This document shows, piece by piece, positions 46,722 to 54,095 of a stretch of DNA of 64,000 nucleotides. The first letter of the stretch is position 1, and each line of letters starts with the position of its first letter. Origin of the DNA: Planctomycetaceae bacterium (GTDB lineage Bacteria; Planctomycetota; Planctomycetia; Pirellulales; Pirellulaceae); contig RECD01000164.1 of the NCBI GenBank assembly GCA_007694185.1, forward strand, positions 1-64,000. The letters run 5' to 3'. The notes beneath the pieces were generated by a model. It was not told the DNA's origin, made no database searches, and saw only the letters and a program-made list of their open reading frames with translations. The position numbers were made by a program, and so were the translations under genes.

Positions 46722-46898
46722 CGAGGCGGTCTCGGCAGCAGAGGAAAGTGGGCTTCGAGCCACGCAAGTGGGCGTCGCGGCTGTGGCTTTTTCTGTCGGC
46801 GGCGGACAGGTCAGCAAAACGCACGGCGTCTGGCCAGGATCGACCGCTCGGTTAAAGTTTGTCCTATCCATGGGGTGCGGGACAAGGGAAGGAAGGGC

Positions 46899-47225
46899 AT
46901 GAGCGACTATCAGACCGTTGGCAAAGTGGACGATTTCGATGAAGGGGTAGGCCGCGCCTTCGCCGTGAACGAGCGGATGGTCGCGGTCTTTCGCCGCGGC
47001 GATCGGTTTTATGCGATCGACGACATCTGCCCTCACATGGGGGCATCGCTGGCCGCCGGTTGCCTGGAGGGAAACTCCGTCTCCTGTCCCTGGCACGCCT
47101 GGCGATTCTCGATCGTCGACGGCACTTGGGAGGACAACCCGCGGGTCAAGATCGATGCTTTCGCGGTCCGTGTCGTCGAGGACGAGGTGCAAGTCTTGGT
47201 CGAACCCCGCCGCGCGGCGAATTGA
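46899..47225 (+). CDS. Rieske 2Fe-2S ferredoxin-like protein
   Basis: The 108-residue protein has the Rieske cluster ligands CPHMGASL (Cys44, His46) and CPWHAWRF (Cys63, His66). It is NirD-like in size, starting with a short strand-rich domain (YQTVGKVDDFDEG). GGGAAGGAAGGG-type purine DNA directly precedes the ATG at 46899. Such proteins are electron carriers for oxygenases or reductases. Here no partner enzyme adjoins, unless it is the sugar isomerase-like gene 73 bp downstream. Confidence 0.9.
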   Translation: MSDYQTVGKVDDFDEGVGRAFAVNERMVAVFRRGDRFYAIDDICPHMGASLAAGCLEGNSVSCPWHAWRFSIVDGTWEDNPRVKIDAFAVRVVEDEVQVLVEPRRAAN

Positions 47226-47297
47226 TTCGGCCGTTCGCTGCGTAAGGATCCTCCGCCTCCCGTTTCATCCCCTGCCCGCTTAGCCGGAGCCCCACTC

Positions 47298-48152
47298 GTG
47301 TCAGGCACTTCTTCCACCAAGCCCGCTCCCCAGAGTCGGTTGGCGATTCATACCATCACGACCAAGCCGTGGGGCTTGGCGGAAGCGGTCGGCCATTACG
47401 CGGCCCAGGGCATCGGTGGCGTGAGCGTCTGGGTGGAGGCGATCGAGGGGATGTCGGCTGGCGAGGCCCATCGGATCATCGACGACGCGGGCCTGCGGGT
47501 CCCGGCGCTCGTACGCGGCGGCTTTTTTTGCGACGCGGCGGCGAGTCAACGGCAAGCCCGCGTCGATCACAACCTGGGGCTGATCGAGACGGCCGCGGAA
47601 CTCCGAGCCGAGATGATCGTGCTGGTGGTCGGAGCCGTCCCCGGCGAGCCGCTCGACCGACAACGCGGGTGGGTCGCCGACGCGATCGACCGGCTCCGCG
47701 GCCCCGCCGCGGCCGCGGGGGTTCGTTTGGCGATCGAGCCGTTGCACCCGATGTACGCCGCCGAGCGGAGTTGCATCAATCGGATCGCCGAGGCGAGGCG
47801 AATCTGTGAGCGGCTGGATGACCCGATCGTCGGGGTGGCCGTCGACGTCTACCACGTTTGGTGGGACCCTGACCTGTCGACCGAGATCGAACGGCTCGGC
47901 CGCGACGGCAGCCTATTCGCTTTCCACCTTTGCGATTGGCGAGTTCCCACGCGAGATCTGCTGAATGACCGCGCGCTGATGGGAGACGGCTGCATCGATC
48001 TGGTCGGATTGACCCGCCAGGTGCGAGCCGCCGGCTTCACCGGGTGGGACGAGGTCGAGATTTTCTCGGACGAACATTGGCAGGAAGACCAAGCGGAGTT
48101 CCTGGAGCGGATCGTGCGTCGTTACGCCGCGATCGACCAGCAAGCGGGCTGA
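47298..48152 (+). CDS. Sugar phosphate isomerase/epimerase-like TIM-barrel protein
   Basis: 284 residues from a GTG start. The AP-endonuclease-2/xylose-isomerase-like barrel has LAIHTITTKPWGLAEAVGHY, VRLAIEPLHPMYAAERS with the metal-binding Glu, GVAVDVYHVWWDP, FAFHLCDWRVPTRDLLNDRALMGDG and DEVEIFSDEHW. Metal-ligand Glu, Asp, His and Glu positions of the family are present. It probably isomerises a sugar or a related hydroxy-acid. The last four codons, including the stop, form the first unit of the 20-bp tandem repeat that follows. Confidence 0.8.
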   Translation: MSGTSSTKPAPQSRLAIHTITTKPWGLAEAVGHYAAQGIGGVSVWVEAIEGMSAGEAHRIIDDAGLRVPALVRGGFFCDAAASQRQARVDHNLGLIETAAELRAEMIVLVVGAVPGEPLDRQRGWVADAIDRLRGPAAAAGVRLAIEPLHPMYAAERSCINRIAEARRICERLDDPIVGVAVDVYHVWWDPDLSTEIERLGRDGSLFAFHLCDWRVPTRDLLNDRALMGDGCIDLVGLTRQVRAAGFTGWDEVEIFSDEHWQEDQAEFLERIVRRYAAIDQQAG

Positions 48153-48255
48153 GCGTCTGACAAGCGGGCTGAGCGTCTGACAAGCGGGCTGAGCGTCTGA
48201 CAAGCGGGCTACGCGTCTGACAAGCGGGCTACGCGTCTGACAAGCGGGCTACGCG
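48141..48255 (+). repeat. 20-bp tandem repeat, about 5.8 copies
   Basis: The unit is CAAGCGGGCTGAGCGTCTGA. Three copies read GGCTGAGCG and the next three GGCTACGCG; the last is incomplete. It begins inside the end of the sugar isomerase-like gene, whose stop TGA is part of the first unit, and fills the whole space to the convergent PLP-enzyme gene, ending two bases before it. The two-base difference between the halves suggests expansion in two steps. A terminator role is possible, but no hairpin with a T-run is seen. Confidence 0.9.
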
Positions 48256-48256
48256 G

Positions 48257-49429
48257 TCACAGTCCGGCCGCGGTGAACGCGGCCTGCAGGTCGTTTCGCA
48301 AGTCGTCGAACGATTCCAACCCGACGCTGAGCCGGATCAGCCCATCGGTGATCCCGAACCTCGCCCGGTCGGCAGCGCCATAGCTCGCGTGCGACATCGT
48401 CGCGGGTTGCTCGATCAACGATTCGACCGCACCCAGGCTGACCGCGAGGTGAAACAGCCGCGTCGCTTCGCATACCTTCGCGGTTTGCGCCAGATCGCCC
48501 GCGATCTGGAAGGTGACCATGCCGCCATAATGGCCGCCCATCAGTTGGGTCGCCATCGCGTGCCCGGGATGGTCGCTCAGCCCCGGGTACATCACCCGCT
48601 CCACCCGCGGGTGTTCCTGCAGCCACAGCGCCAGCGCGAGAGCCGTCTGCGATTGGGCGCGGACACGGAGGTCGAGTGTTTTCAGTCCCCGGGAGACGAG
48701 AAAGCAGGAGAACGGGTCGAGGATCGCGCCGGTCGCGTTCTGGATGAAGTAGAGCCGGCGGTAGAGTTCCGGGTCGGCGACGGCCAAAGTCCCGCCGACC
48801 AAGTCGCTGTGTCCGCCCAAGTACTTGGTGGCCGAGTGCATCACGATGTCGACGCCCAGTTCGAGCGGGCGGATCAGGGCGGGCGTCCCGAAGGTGTTGT
48901 CGACGCCCAACCAAGCGCCGCACTGGCCCGCGAGCCGAGCAAGCTCCGGCAGGTTGGGGATGCTCAACCGCGGGTTGCCGATCGATTCGGCCCAGATCAG
49001 CTTCGTTTCGGGACGGATCGCCGCCGCGACCGCGTCCAGGTCGGTCATGTCGACGAGGGAAACGCCCAGGCCCGCACGGTCACAAATCTGGTGAAAGAGT
49101 CGGTAAGCGCCGCCATACAGGTCGCTGCCGGCGAGCAGGTGGTCCCCGGTCTGGAGCAGCATCGTGACGGCATGGATCGCCGCCATTCCCGAACCGAATG
49201 CCAAGGCACCACAGCCCCCTTCGATCGACGCCAACGTCGTCTGCAAGGCGGTCCGCGTCGGGTTGCCGCTGCGGGAGTAATCGTATTCGCCCCATTCGCC
49301 GGCCCGCTGCTGGCGAAAGGTGCTGGCGAGGTGGATCGGCGGCACGACCGCCCCGGTAGCCGGATCGATCTCGTTGCCGACGTGGATGCAGCGGGTTCGC
49401 AACGACCAATCGGAGGAGGGTTCAGCCAT
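48257..49429 (-). CDS. Cystathionine gamma-synthase/lyase-like PLP enzyme
   Basis: 390 residues of the Cys/Met metabolism PLP family. The PLP lysine is in MHSATKYLGGHSD, the cofactor/partner-subunit motif is YSRSGNPTR, and GSGMAAIHAV, VDNTFGTPALIRPLELG and SLGAVESLIEQPATMSH are in place. These enzymes make or break cystathionine and related gamma-substituted amino acids. Substrate choice between synthase and lyase cannot be read from the sequence. Its start overlaps the end of a paralogous gene by eight bases, so the two are likely translated together. Confidence 0.88.
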   Translation of the reverse strand: MAEPSSDWSLRTRCIHVGNEIDPATGAVVPPIHLASTFRQQRAGEWGEYDYSRSGNPTRTALQTTLASIEGGCGALAFGSGMAAIHAVTMLLQTGDHLLAGSDLYGGAYRLFHQICDRAGLGVSLVDMTDLDAVAAAIRPETKLIWAESIGNPRLSIPNLPELARLAGQCGAWLGVDNTFGTPALIRPLELGVDIVMHSATKYLGGHSDLVGGTLAVADPELYRRLYFIQNATGAILDPFSCFLVSRGLKTLDLRVRAQSQTALALALWLQEHPRVERVMYPGLSDHPGHAMATQLMGGHYGGMVTFQIAGDLAQTAKVCEATRLFHLAVSLGAVESLIEQPATMSHASYGAADRARFGITDGLIRLSVGLESFDDLRNDLQAAFTAAGL

Positions 49430-50708
49430 CCGTATCGGCCTCCAACGCCTGACGCAAGTCTTCGATCAGGTCCGCCGCGTCCTCGATGCCGCACGACATC
49501 CGGATCATGTTGTCCGCGATTCCGAACCGCTCGCGGTCTTCCGCCGTGTAATGGAAGTAGCTCATCACCAGCGGCTGTTCGATCAACGACTCGACCCCGC
49601 CCAAGCTCGGTGCGATCCGGGGAATCTTGACCGCGTCGACGATCCGGGAGGTTTGCCGCCAATCGGCATCGCGGATCAGGAATGTGATCAGCCCCCCGAA
49701 GCCCTTCATCTGGGACGCCGCGACCGTATGGGTAGGGTGGGATTCCAAGCCGGGGTAGTAGACCCGTTGGACACGCGGGTGTCTTTCGAGGAACCGGGCG
49801 ACTGCCAACCCGTTTTCGTTGTGCCGCTGCATCCGCAAAGCCAGCGTTTTCAGCCCCCGCTCCAGCAGGTAGAGGTTGTGGGGTGAATTGACACTGCCCA
49901 GGGTGCCACGGAGTTGTCGCACCGACTCCAGTTTGTCAGCCGCGCCACAGATCACGCCCGCCAGCAAGTCATTGTGTCCCCCCAGGTACTTGGTCGCCGA
50001 GTGGAGCACGTAGTCGACGCCGCCCTCGATCGGACGGAGGTTGAACGGCGTGGCCAAGGTGGCGTCGATCAGCGTTTCCACCTCGTTCGCCTTGCCGAGC
50101 GCCGCGAACTGTTCGATGTCGATCGCCGTCAGGTGCGGGTTGGTCGGCGACTCGCTGATCAGCATCTTGGTCTGCGAGTTGATCAGCCGTTCCATCGCGG
50201 CGAAGTCGCCGGTCTTGACCTGATGCGTGATCACCCCGAATCGCGACAGGTGCTTGACGCAGAATTCGCGGGAGCGGTGGTAGCACTGGTCGAAGAAGAT
50301 CACCTCGTCGCCGGCGTTCAACTTGGTCATCAGCAGGCCGACGATCGCCGCCATGCCACTGCTGTACAGCACCGCCGCCTCGGCCCGTTCGAGCGACGCG
50401 AGTTTCCGCTCAACCGATTGTTCGTTCGGGCTGCCGTACCGGCCATATTCTTGTCGCGCGTGGCTGCCGTCTACGAACCGCAACAACTCATCGGTCGATT
50501 CGAAGGTATAGGTCGACGCGGTGTAGACGGGGGTGCTGATCGCCCCTTCGTCCTTTTGTCGCGGTTCGCCCGCATGGACCGATTGGGTCGATAGCCCCCA
50601 CGCATCGGACCGATCGAGCGGGCCCGCTGCGGTCTGTTGTGCGGGCACCGAATCCTGCCGGGCGGTACGCGGTTGCTGAGCGGAAGGGGGAGGGGTGTCA
50701 ATCGCCAT
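49422..50708 (-). CDS. Second Cys/Met metabolism PLP enzyme (paralogue)
   Basis: The ATG at 50708 gives 428 residues with an N-terminal Pro/Gln-rich extension of about 40. The core has the same motifs as the gene after it: YGRYGSPNEQSVE, VLYSSGMAAIVGL, LHSATKYLGGHNDLLAG, and SLGGVESLIEQPLVMSYFHYT. The similarity to the downstream gene is clear but moderate, so the duplication is old. One of the two may make cystathionine and the other cleave it, which would complete transsulfuration; this is inference. An in-frame start at 50822 adds nothing recognisable. Confidence 0.88.
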   Translation of the reverse strand: MAIDTPPPSAQQPRTARQDSVPAQQTAAGPLDRSDAWGLSTQSVHAGEPRQKDEGAISTPVYTASTYTFESTDELLRFVDGSHARQEYGRYGSPNEQSVERKLASLERAEAAVLYSSGMAAIVGLLMTKLNAGDEVIFFDQCYHRSREFCVKHLSRFGVITHQVKTGDFAAMERLINSQTKMLISESPTNPHLTAIDIEQFAALGKANEVETLIDATLATPFNLRPIEGGVDYVLHSATKYLGGHNDLLAGVICGAADKLESVRQLRGTLGSVNSPHNLYLLERGLKTLALRMQRHNENGLAVARFLERHPRVQRVYYPGLESHPTHTVAASQMKGFGGLITFLIRDADWRQTSRIVDAVKIPRIAPSLGGVESLIEQPLVMSYFHYTAEDRERFGIADNMIRMSCGIEDAADLIEDLRQALEADTDG

Positions 50709-51171
50709 CGGTAGAAATGCCCCGAGCCAAAAAACGGATGGGAGTCGATTCGGAAACCAGACGGCATCGGTCCAATCGGCCCGGAGGCCGATAGGGAATC
50801 GTTCCGCGGCCGGGCCGACCACAGGGCCGAATACCGGACACGAAGGGCGATCACAGGAAAGCCGTTGGCGGGAATCGCGGCCGGCTCGTTCAAAGAAGTC
50901 TACACCGTATTGAACGCCGTCGCCGACGCTTGGACGCGGTCGGACCAGGCACCGATGGATGGCTCTTTAGCAGTGGAGGCTGCAAGCGGCCGCAAATCCC
51001 TACAGTCGACGATCATAGCTATCGTCGCTCACGCGGGCAACCGAATTGCCCGTTCGGTCGTGCGGGTTACCCGCTGGACGCTAGAATGGGGCACCAGGCC
51101 AGTCGTGTCGGACCGACCTTTGGTTCGTCGCCAAAATGGTCAGCACCCCTTTCGTCCCCGCTTAGTATCGT
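50709..51171. other. Gene-less stretch before the first palindrome
   Basis: The frame of the HEAT-like gene is open from 50865 through this stretch and through the palindrome, but the implied sequence has no domain or signal character and I do not count it as coding. It should contain the promoter of the PLP-enzyme pair. I see no clear operator or riboswitch. Confidence 0.4.
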
Positions 51172-51256
51172 GCGGTAAAAAAATGTCCGGAACCTTTTGT
51201 GCAAAGCACCCGAAGGGCGAGTTCCTCGCAAAAGGTTCCGGACACTTTTTTACCGC
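51172..51256 (+). repeat. Palindromic element, copy A (85 bp)
   Basis: Arms GCGGTAAAAAAATGTCCGG and, inverted, CCGGACACTTTTTTACCGC enclose a 30- to 40-bp loop beginning TTTTGTGCAAAGCACCC. The arms extend through AACCTTTT. An almost identical copy B lies at 52676-52759. It is not related in sequence to the GTGGCACCTTCC repeats at the left end. The orientation of its flanks is mirrored in copy B. Confidence 0.9.
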
Positions 51257-51305
51257 TCATTGCTTAGCCGGCCTGCCCGCCGATTCATCCCGGAGCACCC
51301 TGTCG

Positions 51306-52682
51306 ATGTTCGTCGCCCCGTTTCACTCGCCGGTCAATTCCCTGCTGGTCGACCAACCGGGCCGATTACGAACCGACCCGTCGCGGGGTCCCCGGTGTGC
51401 CGACCCGAGTGATCAAGGCACGGTGACGTGCTGTCGTCGAGCCGTCGTCATGTCGTTGGTGACCTTGCTGCTGATCGGTTCCTTCCCCACGGCGAGCGGC
51501 GATGAACCGCCGACCGCTGATCCGCCCGCCGCCGCGGTGACCGAGGCGGTGCCTACGGAAGTTGCCGTCGCGACGGACGAAGATGCCGCTTGGGATTTGG
51601 TCCTCCGGCTCGGTGCGCCGACCTTTGCCCAGCGGGAACAGGCGTTGGGAGAAATCCTGCGAGAGGGCATCTCATTGGCCCCCCAACTGAGGCAAGTGAT
51701 CGCGGACAGCAAGGACCCGGAACTGATCAAACGGGCCGAGTTCGCCCTGTCGCAAATGACGGTCGATGATCTGGAGGCACGGGTCGCGGCCTTTCTGGCG
51801 GGTGGTGAAGCGACGAGCGACGAGGCGCGTCAGTGGTTTCCGGGCTGGTTGGTCGCCCGCGAGTGGCTAGGCGATTCGGTCGCGGTGCGGGAACTGTTTG
51901 TGGAGGTCATGAAGGCGCATCCGGCGGTGACCCAAAGCCTGTTGGAGGGGACGGCCGAGCGGGAGGCTGCTGCGGAGCAGGCCGTGCTCACGGTCCAGGT
52001 CGGCATGCGGCAACGTGGTCAGGCCCCGACGTTGGCCGATGGGGTGGCGTTGTTGCTGCCGCTGACCGACCGGGCGGTCCAGGTCGGCGTGATCTACGAG
52101 CGGATGATCCTGTCGGTATTCAATCGCCAATACGGCTCGGTAAGCCGGGATTCCCAACTGTGGGGGCCGGTCACCAACCTGCTTGAGATCTGGATGGACC
52201 GCAGCCGACCGGAAAATCGTGTCGACGTGCTTTGGTACTCGATGCAGTGGGACCTGAAGGGCGGGAGGAAATTGGCGCTACGAACGATCGAGGAAACCAA
52301 AGACATCGAAATGCTTCAGACGGCATTGCAGACGCTTTCCCGTTTCGGCCAACGCGAGGATTCGGAAAAGTTAGGGCCGCTGCTGCGTGACCAACGCCCC
52401 GCGGTCGTGCAAATGCCCGTGGTGGTCGACAACCAACCTTTGCAGGTCACCGTGGCCGACGTGGCCTTGACCACGCTGGCCATTCTGAATCGGGTCCCGC
52501 CCCAAGACATCGGTTTACGGATGACGGAATTGCATCCCCGGGTCGGCTTCTCGATCGAGAACGCCGGCTTCACAGCGGCTCAGTCCGCGGATCGAGAAGC
52601 CGCCGTGCGGCTTGCCGAACGGTGGTGTGCGGGCGAGCCCGCCGTGCCGGCAGAGGTCAAGCCGGTTGGCAATGAGCGGTAA
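51306..52682 (+). CDS. Exported HEAT-like repeat protein between two palindromes
   Basis: The first ATG after palindrome A, at 51306, gives 458 residues. A signal peptide core (VVMSLVTLLLIGSFPTASG) suggests that the true start may be GTG 51423 or ATG 51450. The mature part has HEAT-like helical pairs, for example WDLVLRLGAPTFAQREQALGEIL and APQLRQVIADSKDPELIKRAEFALSQM, so it is probably a periplasmic scaffold. The last codons and the stop, GAG CGG TAA, are made by the left arm of palindrome B, so the element forms the end of the gene. No enzymatic motif is seen. Confidence 0.65.
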   Translation: MFVAPFHSPVNSLLVDQPGRLRTDPSRGPRCADPSDQGTVTCCRRAVVMSLVTLLLIGSFPTASGDEPPTADPPAAAVTEAVPTEVAVATDEDAAWDLVLRLGAPTFAQREQALGEILREGISLAPQLRQVIADSKDPELIKRAEFALSQMTVDDLEARVAAFLAGGEATSDEARQWFPGWLVAREWLGDSVAVRELFVEVMKAHPAVTQSLLEGTAEREAAAEQAVLTVQVGMRQRGQAPTLADGVALLLPLTDRAVQVGVIYERMILSVFNRQYGSVSRDSQLWGPVTNLLEIWMDRSRPENRVDVLWYSMQWDLKGGRKLALRTIEETKDIEMLQTALQTLSRFGQREDSEKLGPLLRDQRPAVVQMPVVVDNQPLQVTVADVALTTLAILNRVPPQDIGLRMTELHPRVGFSIENAGFTAAQSADREAAVRLAERWCAGEPAVPAEVKPVGNER

Positions 52683-52759
52683 AAAGTGTCCGGAACCTTT
52701 TGTGCAAAGCACCCGCAGGGCGAATTCCTCGCCAAAGGTTCCGGACACTTTTTTACCGC
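52676..52759 (+). repeat. Palindromic element, copy B (84 bp)
   Basis: Left arm GCGGTAAAAAGTGTCCGG and right arm CCGGACACTTTTTTACCGC enclose a loop nearly identical to that of copy A and in the same direction. Its left arm holds the stop codon of the HEAT-like gene (52680-52682). Its flanks, GCAATGAGCGGTA on the left and TACCGCACGAT on the right, are the reverse complements of copy A's right and left flanks respectively. Confidence 0.9.
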
Positions 52760-52989
52760 ACGATCCTTGGTGACGCGGGACGCCTTGATGCGACGCCCCC
52801 CGCACCGCGGGCGCCTGAACCGCCTCCCGCCGAACGCCCCCGCCGAACGCCCTTGAGCGGTTCGGTCGATCTCTGACCCGTAGGCCTTCGGTCGCCACAC
52901 CTGACGTCTTGGCACGCAGATCGATTGGCCTTTTTTTGGAAACTCAAGGCGCGGTCCGATTGCCACTCAAGGTGGACCTGCCGGTGCCG

Positions 52990-53469
52990 TCAGCTCTCTG
53001 TCAATTTGCGGAGTGCCTCGAGCACTTGATCGGCATGGCCGTCGACCTGGACCCGTTTCCAAACCTTCGCCACCTTGCCCTTCGCGTCGATCAGAAACGT
53101 TGACCGCTGTATCCCCAGCGACTTTTTTCCGTACATGTTTTTTTCTCGCCAGGCCCCGAATTTTTCGGCCACCACGTGATCGATGTCACAGAGCAACGGG
53201 AAGTTGAGTGAGTATTTGTCACGAAACTTCACATGGCTGGCGGGCGCGTCGCAACTGATCCCGACGACGGCGGCACCGAGTTGTCGAAGCGGGGCTTCGG
53301 CGTCTCGAAATGCACAAGCTTGCTTCGTGCACCCCGGGGTGTCGTCCTTGGGGTAAAAGTAAATTACCAGCGGGGCGCCGGCCCATTGGGACGATTTGAC
53401 CTTGGTGCCGGTGTCGTCCGCCAGTGCGAACGCCGGCATCTTCGCGCCCTCTTCTAACCACTCGGTCAT
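52990..53469 (-). CDS. bcp: Peroxiredoxin, bacterioferritin comigratory protein type
   Basis: A 159-residue thiol peroxidase. The peroxidatic Cys47 is in DDTPGCTKQ and the resolving Cys52 five residues on in ACAFRD, as in the two-cysteine BCP/PrxQ subfamily. VIYFYPKDDTPG, GISCDAPASHVKFRDKY, FPLLCDIDH and IQRSTFLID complete the fold. It reduces hydrogen peroxide and organic peroxides with thioredoxin in the cytoplasm. It is divergent from rsfS. The 230 bp between palindrome B and its 3' end contain no gene I can support. Confidence 0.93.
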   Translation of the reverse strand: MTEWLEEGAKMPAFALADDTGTKVKSSQWAGAPLVIYFYPKDDTPGCTKQACAFRDAEAPLRQLGAAVVGISCDAPASHVKFRDKYSLNFPLLCDIDHVVAEKFGAWREKNMYGKKSLGIQRSTFLIDAKGKVAKVWKRVQVDGHADQVLEALRKLTES

Positions 53470-53627
53470 CGCGATTCGCCTTTCTGAATAAGGGAGTTTG
53501 GACTTGCTTCATCGCCGTGTCCGATGTCTTCTAGGCGGCGTCCGATCGGCAAACTTTGTCAATCCGATGGCGTCCGACAAGATGTGGGCGTGACACGGTT
53601 AAGGAAGACGGTAGACTAACAAAACTC

Positions 53628-54095
53628 ATGAATCATTCGCAGCCGACAAGTGATCCGAATCCGCGCGGGGAAACCGCGAAGCCCGAACGTGCGCCCGCGG
53701 TGCTCGACCACAGTCGAAAGTTGGCCGCTGCGGCCGCTGCGGCCGCGATCGCCAACAAGGCGGTCGACGTGCTGGTGTTGGACGTTTGCGAACAGACCGC
53801 CCTGTTCGACTACTTCGTCATCGCGACCGGGGCGAGCCGTCGCCAACTCCACGCGATCAGTTCGGAAATCGACGATGAGCTCCAAAAGCGGCTGGGTGAT
53901 TCCAGAATGGGGATCGAGGGGTACGAAGACAGCCATTGGATCGTGCTCGACTACGGCAGCATCGTGATCCATCTCTTCGACGAGGAGACACGAGGTTATT
54001 ACGACCTCGAATCGTTGTGGGCCGACGCCAGGGTTGTCCCGCTCGCCGAACTCGGGCTGAACGAAACCGGGATTTCTTCCAACCCCCCATCCTGA
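53628..54095 (+). CDS. rsfS: Ribosomal silencing factor RsfS
   Basis: RsfS binds ribosomal protein uL14 and blocks joining of the subunits when nutrients are scarce. The 155-residue protein has a Pro-rich N-terminal tail of about 30, then the RsfS/Iojap fold: AIANKAVDVLVLDVCEQTALFDYFVIATGASRRQLHAI, GYEDSHWIVLDYGSIVIHLFDEETRGYYDLESLW. The stop overlaps the argS start (TGATG), implying translational coupling. Confidence 0.92.
   Translation: MNHSQPTSDPNPRGETAKPERAPAVLDHSRKLAAAAAAAAIANKAVDVLVLDVCEQTALFDYFVIATGASRRQLHAISSEIDDELQKRLGDSRMGIEGYEDSHWIVLDYGSIVIHLFDEETRGYYDLESLWADARVVPLAELGLNETGISSNPPS

Noticed and set aside
46740-46790. Another copy of the GTGGCACCTTCC repeat
   Set aside because: AGTGGGC and GTGGGCG occur here, but the core CACCTTCC is missing.
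44895-47225. A 776-codon ORF on the plus strand opposite the radical SAM gene
   Set aside because: Its sequence has no domain and it mirrors the coding pattern of the radical SAM gene. Only the last 108 codons, in the same frame from 46899, are a real gene (Rieske).
48141-48255. CRISPR array
   Set aside because: The 20-bp units are directly adjacent with no spacers, so it is a simple tandem repeat.
50865-51305. N-terminal extension of the HEAT-like protein through palindrome A
   Set aside because: The frame is open, but the implied residues have no signal or domain, and they would put the signal peptide about 200 residues inside the protein.
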